In this document: positions 9,737 through 17,697 of the stretch, piece by piece
Numbering within the stretch: position 1 is the stretch's first letter
Layout: the number at the start of each line of letters is the position of its first letter
NCBI GenBank assembly: GCA_965214015.1
Contig: CBDCAS010000022.1
Location: forward strand, 335,893-399,892
Reading direction: 5' to 3'
Length of the DNA stretch: 64,000 nucleotides
Origin: CBDCAS01 sp965214015
GTDB taxonomy: Bacteria > Pseudomonadota > Gammaproteobacteria > Coxiellales > Coxiellaceae
The notes under the pieces: generated by a model
What the model saw: only the letters and a program-made list of their open reading frames with translations
Told to the model about the DNA's origin: nothing
Databases searched by the model: none
Made by a program: the position numbers and the translations under genes

Positions 9737-9813
9737 TGGCGCGCCCGGAAGGATTCGAACCTCCGACCCCCTAGTTCGTAGCCAGGTACTCTATCCAGCT
9801 GAGCTACGGGCGC
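9737..9813 (-). tRNA. tRNA-Arg (anticodon ACG)
   Basis: Read on the minus strand, a complete cloverleaf is visible: acceptor GCGCCCG pairing with CGGGCGC, D arm with AGCTGGATA, anticodon stem CCTGG/CTAGG around loop CTACGAA (anticodon ACG), and T arm GGAGG-TTCGAAT-CCTTC. The discriminator is G and CCA is encoded. An A34 anticodon would be edited to inosine by TadA. It lies just left of an oppositely oriented tRNA-Ser. Confidence 0.96.
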
Positions 9814-9917
9814 AAGAATAAAGAAGCTAATCTTAGTCAGGTAGCTACTATTTGTCTAGTAGTATTCAGTGCTTTTATTCCTTATATTTGGGTGTTATCA
9901 TTTCGACCCATATTTTG

Positions 9918-10008
9918 GGAGAGGTGGCCGAGTGGCTGAAGGCGCTCCCCTGCTAAGGGAGTATGGGCAAAATTCCCATCGAGGGTTCGAATCCCTCTCT
10001 CTCCGCCA
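9918..10008 (+). tRNA. tRNA-Ser (anticodon GCT)
   Basis: A 91-base class II tRNA with a long variable arm (TATGGGCAAAATTCCCAT). The acceptor GGAGAGG pairs with TCTCTCC, the anticodon stem CTCCC/GGGAG encloses CTGCTAA (anticodon GCT, reading AGC and AGT), the T arm is GAGGG-TTCGAAT-CCCTC, and GCCA is encoded at the end. Confidence 0.97.
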
Positions 10009-10081
10009 AAGTTGTAGAAAATTCTAGAAGGGCTACACTGGCTGTAAATGTCAACGAATAAGAGTGGGAGAGGTGCAAAGC

Positions 10082-10098
10082 TTGACAAGTATTGTCAA
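10082..10098. repeat. Perfect 17-base palindrome in intergenic region
   Basis: TTGACAA-GTA-TTGTCAA is a perfect 7-base inverted repeat around a 3-base centre, followed by seven A residues. Because the run is A on the plus strand and no T-run follows on the minus strand, it is not a usual terminator in either direction. It lies between tRNA-Ser and the dipeptidase gene and may be an operator or a processing hairpin. Confidence 0.4.
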
Positions 10099-10290
10099 AA
10101 AAATGTAATTCTTGCTATCACTTGCTAATCTTTAGTTTAATCTGTCCTAATTTCATCCTTTTTGAAATTTTGTAATCAGCAATTTAATAAAGATTACAAT
10201 TGTCCTAAATTAATCAGTCTCTTGAAAAAACACAGGTATGTTTACAGCATATGTTACTATACGAATAATTTGAGTTTGTTAATTTAGAGA

Positions 10291-11007
10291 GTGATGATTA
10301 AAACAACAATACTGAACATAGTGGATCCTAAAGTTATAAAGATTCCTATTAATGAGTGTATGGAAGAATTGATAAGTCTGAAAAATCAGTCAGAGCTCCT
10401 TTATAGCCCTGCGCCAGAGTCGCCATTTACCGAAAATGATTATACATGGTTACGGAAAACAGTGTATCAAAGGCTATGTCAAGCACAGCAGCTTCTGCCA
10501 AATAACTGGTATTTTAGAGTTTATGAAGGTTTTCGTAGTATTAAAGTCCAAAAAATATTATTTGATCAGCAGTATCAAGCGTTATTGAAAAAATTTCCTA
10601 AAAAAAATAAAGAAGATTTATTTTACGAGACGACACAATTAGTCTCGCCGGTAGTTAATTTTGATGGTTCTATTAATATTCCTGCACATAATACAGGTGC
10701 AGCTGTTGATTTAGAGATAGTCACTCAAACGGGTAAGTTAGTAGATATGGGAATGGCTATAAAAGATTGGCAGCAAGTAATGCCTGAGTTGTGTTTAATG
10801 AATTGTCAAATTCTAAGTAAAAACGTAAAAAAAAATCGCAAGATTTTCCTTGAAATTATGACTGATTTTGATTTTGTAAATTATCCAACGGAGTGGTGGC
10901 ACTTTTCTTATGGTGATCGTTACTGGGCTTATCATAAAGGAGCAGCGAATGCGATTTATGGCAGTGCTGATCGCTTGTTAGAGCACGTAGCTAGTATATT
11001 TAGCTAA
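10291..11007 (+). CDS. D-alanyl-D-alanine dipeptidase, VanX/DdpX-like (M15D)
   Basis: A 238-residue zinc dipeptidase of the VanX/DdpX type, which cleaves D-Ala-D-Ala. The active-site set is complete and spaced as in VanX: Arg82 in EGFRS, His133 and Asp140 in PAHNTGAAVDL, Glu201 and His204 in EWWHFSYGD. There is no signal peptide, so a cytoplasmic role like VanX, or cell-wall dipeptide recycling like DdpX, fits. No vanH or vanA partners are nearby, so a resistance role is not supported. It stands alone between intergenic gaps of about 270-280 bases. The start may be Met1 or Met2. Confidence 0.88.
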   Translation: MMIKTTILNIVDPKVIKIPINECMEELISLKNQSELLYSPAPESPFTENDYTWLRKTVYQRLCQAQQLLPNNWYFRVYEGFRSIKVQKILFDQQYQALLKKFPKKNKEDLFYETTQLVSPVVNFDGSINIPAHNTGAAVDLEIVTQTGKLVDMGMAIKDWQQVMPELCLMNCQILSKNVKKNRKIFLEIMTDFDFVNYPTEWWHFSYGDRYWAYHKGAANAIYGSADRLLEHVASIFS

Positions 11008-11278
11008 AAAAATTATTTAATGGACTTTGAATGTCAATTTTCAATAAATGATTAGTATAGTTTTTATCTTTGATATTCTGTACAAAATGATATGGATTTT
11101 TTCTGAAAAACATATCAGTTATTTAATGATTGTTTATTTTTAATCCTTCTTTAAGGAAACTGTTTCTTTTTTTTAGTATGCTCAAACTGTGGATATCCAG
11201 TATTTATACTCTGATTGTGTTAACACATAATAGTATTTGGAAATAAGAGCAATAAGTTGAGATTAAGAGAATGATACT

Positions 11279-12964
11279 ATGGTAAATATAGATTCTTGCG
11301 TAGAAGATGTTAGCACAATTGTAAATACTAATGAGTTAACTTTAGTAGTAAGATCAAATATACCTTTTACTCCAATGTTAAGGCATATTTTTCGATTATT
11401 AACTCCTATTTTAAGAATTATAAATTCAAAACCTACTCATGGCCTGGCTATAGCGTTAACAGATTCATTACGTTACACTACAACGCTGGCAGTTTGGATG
11501 CCGCTATTAGCTGAAAGTAGTGTTGCTGCTATTTTTGGCCGTTTTCAAGCTCTTCTTTATACTTCTGTATTAGGTGTTGTTTTCTTGGTACCTCATAAAG
11601 TCGTTGAGGCAGGTGAGTTGGATTATGAACGTTTAAAACGAGCAGAATTTTTATTTTTGTTAATAGGGGTCGTTATTTCAATATTTTTTGGATCAGTACC
11701 CTCTTACTTATTACCTGCCATTGGCATTAATGCCAATGATGCTATGAAAATAGCACAGATGGCTTTAGGCTTTGTTATTGGTGGTACATTACATACCTTA
11801 AATTTTGCAAACCAAAATGCACTTTATGCCATTAATCAGTCTAAATGGTCTATATTAGCGAATACTCTTGCTTTAATTACTACGACTGGAGGTAATCTAT
11901 CGATTTACCTTCTGCAGCCTCGACAATATAAACTTTTTTTTGTTGGCTTATCATTGGCAGTTGGGGAGTTAGTGAAAACTTGTACTTATAAATTATACTC
12001 TTGTTATAGCTCACGTACTGCAAATAGACGCTCTAGTCTTTCATTACTTCAGGAGTGGCGACGATATGTTCCAGGTATTCCCGGTGTTATTACACTTTTT
12101 TTGGATAAGGTAGTAGAATTTCTAACACTTTGGCGTATTGGAAGTGTGGCTAGTGATTCAGGGCTTGCTGTTTTCAATTTAGCTGTGTCAATTAATGCTC
12201 CTCTTTTTCTGATTGTAATAGAAATCATGCAGAGCTATCAAGCAACTATCAAAAAATTATTTTCGGATGATAATATACCTGGAATGAAAAAGATGTTGTG
12301 TAGATTAAGTGGAATGGCCATCATTCCATCACTATTTTACATAGCAAGTGCTGCTATGGCACCATGGCTTAATTACTATGGATTTAAGCCTAATGAGGGT
12401 TTAGTTGGGTTATTAAGTATGTCTGTTTTAAGTTTATTTAATAGTTTGAGTTTTGTGATGAAGCAATTCATGTTATGTGATCAAATTGTTATATTACCCT
12501 CTTTAATTCAAATTACTTCATTGTGGCTTGCCTTTAGTTCAAGTTTTTTTACAGAAACACTCAGTACGTTTATTGGTATTATGTTAGCGCGTGTATCGGC
12601 CTATGCTATACCTGCTTGTATTTTTTCTCTGGGATGCTGGGATTGGATTAATCGGGGAGAGAATAGCTTATTTAAGCGTGCTGAAAACACATTAGATTAT
12701 GCAAAATCAAGTATTACTAACTGTTTTTTTCGTGCTACTGATTACTTTTTTAGGAAGAAGGAACAATCTGAGGCGCAGCAATTATTAGGGCAAGGAGGCT
12801 CACTACAAAATTATGGATCCTCATCCTCTGTTCCAACATCGCAAGGAAAAAGTTCTTCTCTATCATGTATGGATTATTTTTGTTCTTTTTTTGGCTTTGG
12901 AAAAAACAATGAAAATAATAAGCGGGAGTCATCATCACTGACAGCATCTATTCAAACGAGTTGA
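11279..12964 (+). CDS. Multi-spanning membrane protein, MATE/MOP-like
   Basis: A 561-residue protein with about 12 hydrophobic segments between residues 25 and 450, resembling the MOP flippase/MATE transporter fold in its helix spacing. The family assignment is by general pattern, not a specific motif, so substrate and direction are unknown. It has an unusual hydrophilic tail of about 90 residues rich in Ser, Asn and Gly (for example NYGSSSSVPTSQGKSSS, ending SSLTASIQTS) that ordinary MATE pumps lack and that could be a protein-interaction or secretion tail. The start has only a weak ribosome site (AGAGAATGATACT). Converges with the histidine kinase gene with 28 bases between. Confidence 0.6.
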   Translation: MVNIDSCVEDVSTIVNTNELTLVVRSNIPFTPMLRHIFRLLTPILRIINSKPTHGLAIALTDSLRYTTTLAVWMPLLAESSVAAIFGRFQALLYTSVLGVVFLVPHKVVEAGELDYERLKRAEFLFLLIGVVISIFFGSVPSYLLPAIGINANDAMKIAQMALGFVIGGTLHTLNFANQNALYAINQSKWSILANTLALITTTGGNLSIYLLQPRQYKLFFVGLSLAVGELVKTCTYKLYSCYSSRTANRRSSLSLLQEWRRYVPGIPGVITLFLDKVVEFLTLWRIGSVASDSGLAVFNLAVSINAPLFLIVIEIMQSYQATIKKLFSDDNIPGMKKMLCRLSGMAIIPSLFYIASAAMAPWLNYYGFKPNEGLVGLLSMSVLSLFNSLSFVMKQFMLCDQIVILPSLIQITSLWLAFSSSFFTETLSTFIGIMLARVSAYAIPACIFSLGCWDWINRGENSLFKRAENTLDYAKSSITNCFFRATDYFFRKKEQSEAQQLLGQGGSLQNYGSSSSVPTSQGKSSSLSCMDYFCSFFGFGKNNENNKRESSSLTASIQTS

Positions 12965-12992
12965 TTTTTTCAGGTGTTATTTTGACTATTTT

Positions 12993-14534
12993 TTAGTCAG
13001 AACTGTCAATAATATCTTGAGATAATGGTATTTTAAGTGGTAAAAAAATGGTAAATTTTGAGCCTTTGCCTACTTTGCTGCTTAAGTGAATATCGCCATT
13101 TAATTCATTAATAAACTGTTTAACAATGCACAGTCCTAATCCAATTCCTTTGTAAAGACCTGTATTACTAGGCATAATTCTAGTAAATTGCCCATAGACT
13201 AGCTCTTTCTTATCTTCAGGGATACCAATGCCGCTATCTTCAATAACTATTTTGATAATAGCTTCACGTTTTTTTTCATCTTTTTTGTTTAAAATAGCAG
13301 ATACTTTGACAAATCCTGTTTCTGTAAATTTAATCGCATTACTTATTAAATTAATTAAAATACGTTTTAATCGATAAGGATCGCCAATGACTACCTTAGG
13401 TAAACTCTCATCATAGTTCAATGATAAATCTAGTTTTTTATGTTTTGCTATAATAGATTCAATTATAATGACACTATCAAATAGTTTAGGTAAGATAAAA
13501 CTCTTAGATAGGAGCGGAAGTGAATCGGATTCAATTTTTGAAAAATCTAGAATCCCATTACAGTAATCCATCAGTTCTTTAGCGCATGAGGCGACCTCGC
13601 ACAGAATTGCTTTTTTATTAGGATTTGATTCTTGTTTTGCTAGAGTATCAACCGTTCCGTAGATACCAACAAACGGTGTTCGAATATCATGTTCCATATT
13701 ACTAATAAAAGAAGATTTTATTTTATTAGATTTCTCAGCTTCTTCTTTGGCTTTTTTTAGCATTATCTCTGCTTTTTTACGTTTAGTAATATCAAATGAA
13801 ACACCAATCAATCCTATAATAGTGCCGTATTGATTATACAGAGGTGTTTTTTTTGTTAAAAATATACCAGGAGAGCCATTTTCTCTAATGCCTGGTTCTT
13901 CTAAAGTGATTGTTTCACCACTTTTAATTACTTTGTCGTCACTTTGTGTTAATAATTGCCTTTCTTTTTTAGGAAGATTTTCATAGGGCTTTTTATTAAT
14001 GATCTCTTTACCGGATTTTAATCCTAATGTTTTCGCTTGTTCATTATTGGATCCGAGATATTTACCCTCTGTATCTTTCCAGTAAACGTGTCCAGGAATG
14101 AGAGAAATGATATTCTCAAGCAAGTGAAGATTTTTTAATTCTTTTTTGTGTGCTGCTGTTACATCTAGTGAGACACCTGATATTCCAATAATATTTCCTT
14201 CCTGATCTTTTAATGGTGCTTTATTAGTGAGATATAAAGCGGTTGAGTTATCATGGATATTGATGGCCTCTGCCTCTACTACAACAGTCTCTTTTTTATG
14301 TATCACTTCTCTATCAATTTTGGCGAGTTCATCAGCTTGATCTTTTGGAAATAAATCGTAATCTGTTTTTTTTATATAATCTTCTAATGAAGATAAGCCT
14401 AGATCTTGCCAATTTTTTTTATTGCATCCTAATAACATACCATCTTTTGATTTCCAGTAAATATGTCCAGGCAATTGTTCTAGAACTTCTTCTATAGTTA
14501 TTGTTGCAGTGTTATTTTCTTTTGAATGTTTCAT
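12993..14534 (-). CDS. Soluble histidine kinase with two PAS domains
   Basis: A 513-residue sensor kinase without membrane segments or signal peptide. PAS 1 (about 18-128) and PAS 2 (about 143-250) begin with nearly the same phrase (LPGHIYWK and IPGHVYWK), suggesting duplication. A short coiled coil leads to the dimerisation domain with phospho-acceptor His282 in MEHDIRTPFVG, an ArcB-like H-box. The ATPase domain has the N-box NLISNAIKFTETG, G1 EDSGIGIP and G2 GIGLGLCIVK. There is no receiver or phosphotransfer domain and no response regulator gene nearby, so the output partner is unknown. It starts 21 bases after the cyclodipeptide synthase gene, in the same operon, which suggests the PAS domains may sense its product or the linked metabolism (inference). 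Confidence 0.9.
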   Translation of the reverse strand: MKHSKENNTATITIEEVLEQLPGHIYWKSKDGMLLGCNKKNWQDLGLSSLEDYIKKTDYDLFPKDQADELAKIDREVIHKKETVVVEAEAINIHDNSTALYLTNKAPLKDQEGNIIGISGVSLDVTAAHKKELKNLHLLENIISLIPGHVYWKDTEGKYLGSNNEQAKTLGLKSGKEIINKKPYENLPKKERQLLTQSDDKVIKSGETITLEEPGIRENGSPGIFLTKKTPLYNQYGTIIGLIGVSFDITKRKKAEIMLKKAKEEAEKSNKIKSSFISNMEHDIRTPFVGIYGTVDTLAKQESNPNKKAILCEVASCAKELMDYCNGILDFSKIESDSLPLLSKSFILPKLFDSVIIIESIIAKHKKLDLSLNYDESLPKVVIGDPYRLKRILINLISNAIKFTETGFVKVSAILNKKDEKKREAIIKIVIEDSGIGIPEDKKELVYGQFTRIMPSNTGLYKGIGLGLCIVKQFINELNGDIHLSSKVGKGSKFTIFLPLKIPLSQDIIDSSD

Positions 14535-14555
14535 GACTTAACCTTATATGAACAG

Positions 14556-15293
14556 TTATTGATAAGCTTCCATCTTTTCTATATAAGAAAAACTTAATTT
14601 TTTAGCCACGGTGCGCTTGTTAAATTTTAAAGCTATTTCTTTTAAAATATTTTGATTTTTACTGCCTATAAAGTGTTGATAAGTAGCTGACATTGCGGCT
14701 GTTCTGAATCTTGGGTATATAATATATTGGCAGCCTGTTTGTGCCCATAGGGGCACTAGAATAGGGCATTCTTCTAATATATAGGCTTCACATAAATTAA
14801 AGGCTCTTTTATCGTTTAATAAGTTTTGTCTTTCTAAAAATTTATTAATTGTACTTTTTATATTATTTTTATAGGCAATATTTTCTTTGTATAGTTTATC
14901 AATCTGTATTCTATATTTATTATAGTCAGGATGATGTAGCCATTGATCCCATCGCATAATTTTAGATTCAATAGAGAGATAGTCATAGGCTATTTTGTTT
15001 CTTGATAGCCATTCATCTCCTAGTTGCAATGCTTTTCTTCGTGATGCATCTTCAGATAGATCTAGATTGTTAATTCTTAATGTATGTCGTTGTAAGGTAT
15101 CACATAACATGATGGTGCACGATTTAAATGTTTGATTAATTAAATCCATAGTGGCAATGAATTTGTCACCTTCATGATATTCTTGGCCGACACTAATATG
15201 GATAATGCAATGGCTGCCTATCATCTGTTGTTTATCTTCTTCACTGCATCTGAAAGTGACTTTGACTAGTGTTTCTTGAGGTAAATTGATCAT
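14556..15293 (-). CDS. tRNA-dependent cyclodipeptide synthase, XYP-type
   Basis: A 245-residue protein matching the AlbC/YvmC-type cyclodipeptide synthases, which take two aminoacyl-tRNAs and release a cyclic dipeptide (diketopiperazine). Family landmarks found by eye: Ser34 in HISVGQEYH (nucleophile, AlbC Ser37), Tyr171 and Glu175 in EAYILEECP (AlbC Tyr178/Glu182), and Tyr193-Pro194 in IIYPRF (Tyr202-Pro203 positions). Gln37 replaces the Asn of the NYP subfamily, placing it in the XYP subfamily, known from Rickettsiella and Fluoribacter. Length fits the family (about 220-270). The start overlaps the PQ-loop gene stop (ATGA). No cyclodipeptide oxidase or tailoring enzyme is adjacent. Which amino acids are joined cannot be read from sequence. 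Confidence 0.82.
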   Translation of the reverse strand: MINLPQETLVKVTFRCSEEDKQQMIGSHCIIHISVGQEYHEGDKFIATMDLINQTFKSCTIMLCDTLQRHTLRINNLDLSEDASRRKALQLGDEWLSRNKIAYDYLSIESKIMRWDQWLHHPDYNKYRIQIDKLYKENIAYKNNIKSTINKFLERQNLLNDKRAFNLCEAYILEECPILVPLWAQTGCQYIIYPRFRTAAMSATYQHFIGSKNQNILKEIALKFNKRTVAKKLSFSYIEKMEAYQ

Positions 15294-15592
15294 CTTACAT
15301 TATTCCTTTGATTACGAAATAGTTTAAATTTGTATATAACAATTTGTAGAGTCACTAATCCACAAGCTAGAAAGCTGATCGCTTGTCCAAATATAAGCGC
15401 ATAGTCCACATTATATATTCCATTGATAAACCCTAGAAATTGAACAATATTAAAACCAGCAAATGTAATAAAAGAGGTTTCTTCTACTGTTTTTTTAGTA
15501 TATATTTTCCAAGCTTGAGGAATAAATAGAGCGGCATTTATAAAAAGTGCTGACCCATATAATAAATCTGAAATGTATTTGCCTACCACCAT
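15290..15592 (-). CDS. SemiSWEET-like PQ-loop transporter
   Basis: A 100-residue membrane protein with three predicted helices (about 8-28, 42-61, 64-88) and the Pro25-Gln26 pair in LFIPQAWKIY that marks PQ-loop/SemiSWEET proteins. These act as dimers moving small neutral solutes, usually sugars, passively across the inner membrane. It is the first gene of a leftward operon, overlapping the cyclodipeptide synthase gene by 4 bases. The tight coupling suggests it moves the cyclic dipeptide or a related small molecule, which is inference. The ATG has only a weak ribosome site; an extended -10 promoter lies about 40 bases upstream. Confidence 0.85.
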   Translation of the reverse strand: MVVGKYISDLLYGSALFINAALFIPQAWKIYTKKTVEETSFITFAGFNIVQFLGFINGIYNVDYALIFGQAISFLACGLVTLQIVIYKFKLFRNQRNNVR

Positions 15593-15908
15593 TAGTGTTT
15601 ACTATTGTTAGTTTGGAAACTCTATATGTAAATTATACCAATATAGAATTATATGATAGCTGTGCTAAATTGCAACAATGATTCTAGGGGATATCTTTTT
15701 ATCTAATGATCAGGCAGATGTATTTAGTTTTTAGCATTGAATTGTCTAAATCTATATCAATTTAAAGATCTGTTTGCAGTCAATTAAAGAGAGATCAATT
15801 CATTAAATTAAACGATTCAACATGCTATAGTAGTCTAACTTAAGACAATGCTCATTTTTTAGATTAGAATATTACATAGATAGAGTTTGCTTAAAAAACG
15901 AGAGAATT
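15593..15908. promoter_or_regulatory. Divergent intergenic region between PQ-loop operon and alcohol dehydrogenase
   Basis: This 316-base gap separates the leftward PQ-loop/cyclodipeptide operon from the rightward dehydrogenase gene and must hold both promoters. On the minus strand an extended -10 (TGGTATAAT, 15632-15640) is the clearest element. On the plus side only AT-rich sequence and a GAGAG ribosome site before 15909 are seen. No gene or repeat was found in it. Confidence 0.5.
15632..15640 (-). promoter_or_regulatory. Extended -10 promoter of the PQ-loop/cyclodipeptide synthase operon
   Basis: On the minus strand TGGTATAAT is a perfect -10 hexamer with the TGn extension, which can work without a good -35. 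It lies about 40 bases before the ATG of the PQ-loop gene. No clear -35 hexamer is visible at the usual distance. Confidence 0.45.
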
Positions 15909-16955
15909 ATGATGATGGAAACTCATGCTTATGCAATTTATAGTGCCAATGAGCCACTTAAACCCTATTCCTTTGCGCGACGCAAGCTAAGGCCTTATGA
16001 TGTAGCGATTCATATTGCCTATTGTGGTATCTGTCATTCAGACGTTCATAGTGTAAAAGGCGAATGGGGAGTGCCGCAGTATCCTATGGTGCCAGGTCAT
16101 GAGATTATTGGAGAGGTATTATCTATTGGTGATAAAGTCACTCGTTATAATATTGGTGATACAGTAGGAGTTGGATGTCTTATTGATAGCTGTAGACATT
16201 GTTCTGATTGCCAAGCTCATCTTGAGCAATTTTGTGATCATAAAGTCTTAACTTACAATAGCATTGATGCAGAAAGTGGTGAGTTGAACCAAGGCGGCTA
16301 TGCGAGCAATATTGTAGTCAATGAAGATTTTGTGCTGCGTATCCCTGACAATTTATCTCTAAGTGGGGCAGCCCCATTGCTATGTGCTGGTATTACTACT
16401 TACTCTCCATTAAAACATTGGAATATTGGTAAAAATAGCAAAGTAGGCATCGTTGGTTTGGGGGGATTGGGCCATATGGCTGTTAAAATCGCCAAAGCAC
16501 TCGATGCCCATGTTACAGTATTTACTCATTCCCCTAACAAAGAGAATGCTGCAAGAGCTCTTGGTGCAGATGATATCATTATTACCTCAAAGCCCTTGTT
16601 TGAATCCCATTGGGTTTCATTTGATTTTCTATTAGATACAGTATCGGCTCCACATGATCCGACCCCTTATTTACAAACTTTAAAACGTGATGGCACTATG
16701 GTTTTTGTTGGTTTACCCAGTGATACACATCCTGCCCCATCAATCAGTGAGTTAATTTTTAAACGTCGTAGTATGGCAGGTTCTCTCATTGGTGGTATTC
16801 AAGAAACTCAGGAAATGTTAGATTTTTGTGGACGACATGATATTGTAGCTGATGTTGAAATTATTGCAGCTGATAAGATTAATGATGCTTATGAGCGAAT
16901 GATTCATAGTGATGTGAAATATCGCTTTGTAATTGATGCCAGTACGTTTATTTAA
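15909..16955 (+). CDS. Zinc-dependent NAD(P) alcohol dehydrogenase (YahK/cinnamyl-alcohol type)
   Basis: A 348-residue medium-chain dehydrogenase that would oxidise alcohols or reduce aldehydes with NAD(P). The catalytic zinc site is GICHSDVH with GHEIIGEV; structural zinc cysteines lie in DSCRHCSDCQAHLEQFC; the nucleotide fold is marked by GLGGLGHMAVKIAKA. It resembles the E. coli YahK/cinnamyl-alcohol group. Three candidate ATG codons occur at the start (15909, 15912 and the MET codon at 15915); the first is given. It is transcribed away from the cyclodipeptide operon and has no obvious partner. Confidence 0.93.
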   Translation: MMMETHAYAIYSANEPLKPYSFARRKLRPYDVAIHIAYCGICHSDVHSVKGEWGVPQYPMVPGHEIIGEVLSIGDKVTRYNIGDTVGVGCLIDSCRHCSDCQAHLEQFCDHKVLTYNSIDAESGELNQGGYASNIVVNEDFVLRIPDNLSLSGAAPLLCAGITTYSPLKHWNIGKNSKVGIVGLGGLGHMAVKIAKALDAHVTVFTHSPNKENAARALGADDIIITSKPLFESHWVSFDFLLDTVSAPHDPTPYLQTLKRDGTMVFVGLPSDTHPAPSISELIFKRRSMAGSLIGGIQETQEMLDFCGRHDIVADVEIIAADKINDAYERMIHSDVKYRFVIDASTFI

Positions 16956-17049
16956 ATAGTAGTAATAAATTAGTTATTCAAAAAATTTTTTATGCATTCA
17001 CATAGTTTGAGTGTTTGGTAGTTTTAAAGGTTTTGTAAAGGGGACTAAC

Positions 17050-17697
17050 GTGTTGAACTCTGATCTATCAGAAATACAAAAAAAAATCTTAAATAATGAA
17101 GTAATTCACCGTTTTATTGATGAGGAAAAATGTACTTGTGCTCAAGTACTAGAATTAACAGAAAATTTTGATTCTTCTCAACTTGAAGCCTTGGAGAAAG
17201 TCTTAAAGCATAGAGCAATAATACGGTTTCTTGAGAATGGTAGGCTAGATGTTCAAAAGTTATTGGGCTTGAGTTATGAGCAGCTTGAAACTCTAAATAA
17301 TGAATTAGTTTATCATTTAATTAAAGCTAATAAGCTGGATTTGCAGGTAGCACTAAATTTGGATCCACAGAAACTGAGAATTTTAACGAATGTAATAATT
17401 TTAACTGGAGGATCAATTATTGATCAATTATTAACTTCAATGAAAAGTTTAGATTCTTCTCGAATTGAAACCATAGACAAACTCTTAAGTAATGAAAAAA
17501 TTAAGTCACGGATTGAAAAGGGATGCTTAAATATAGAACAGATGTTTTCCCTAGATGATGTAAAATTTCAAGATCTAGTTCAAACTTTAAAGGATAAAAT
17601 TTATGATGACATGTACAATTTTTTTCCTGGTTTGACGACGACTTCTCCTTCGCTTGAAGTAACTGATGATTTTTGTCCTGTGTTACCCACTTCTTAG
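17050..17697 (+). CDS. Helical-repeat protein of unknown function
   Basis: The frame is open from 17011, but the GTG at 17050 has an AAAGGGG ribosome site 6 bases upstream, whereas 17011 has none, so I place the start at 17050 (215 residues). The protein consists of about four degenerate helical units of 33-37 residues, each with a pattern like LNNEVIHRFI..KCTCAQVLEL and LEALEKVLKHRAIIRFLENGRL. This layout is common among Legionellales accessory proteins. No enzyme motif, signal peptide or membrane segment is seen. The last 15 bases overlap the end of mfd on the other strand. Function unknown; a host-directed effector is possible but unproven. Confidence 0.7.
   Translation: MLNSDLSEIQKKILNNEVIHRFIDEEKCTCAQVLELTENFDSSQLEALEKVLKHRAIIRFLENGRLDVQKLLGLSYEQLETLNNELVYHLIKANKLDLQVALNLDPQKLRILTNVIILTGGSIIDQLLTSMKSLDSSRIETIDKLLSNEKIKSRIEKGCLNIEQMFSLDDVKFQDLVQTLKDKIYDDMYNFFPGLTTTSPSLEVTDDFCPVLPTS

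Noticed and set aside
10291..11007. Vancomycin resistance gene vanX
   Set aside because: The catalytic motif is shared, but no vanH/vanA/regulator genes are present, so only a dipeptidase activity can be supported.
12983..12999. Hairpin TGACTA-TTTTT-TAGTCA between the convergent membrane-protein and kinase genes as a terminator
   Set aside because: The stem is only 6 bases and the T-run is in the loop rather than after the stem.
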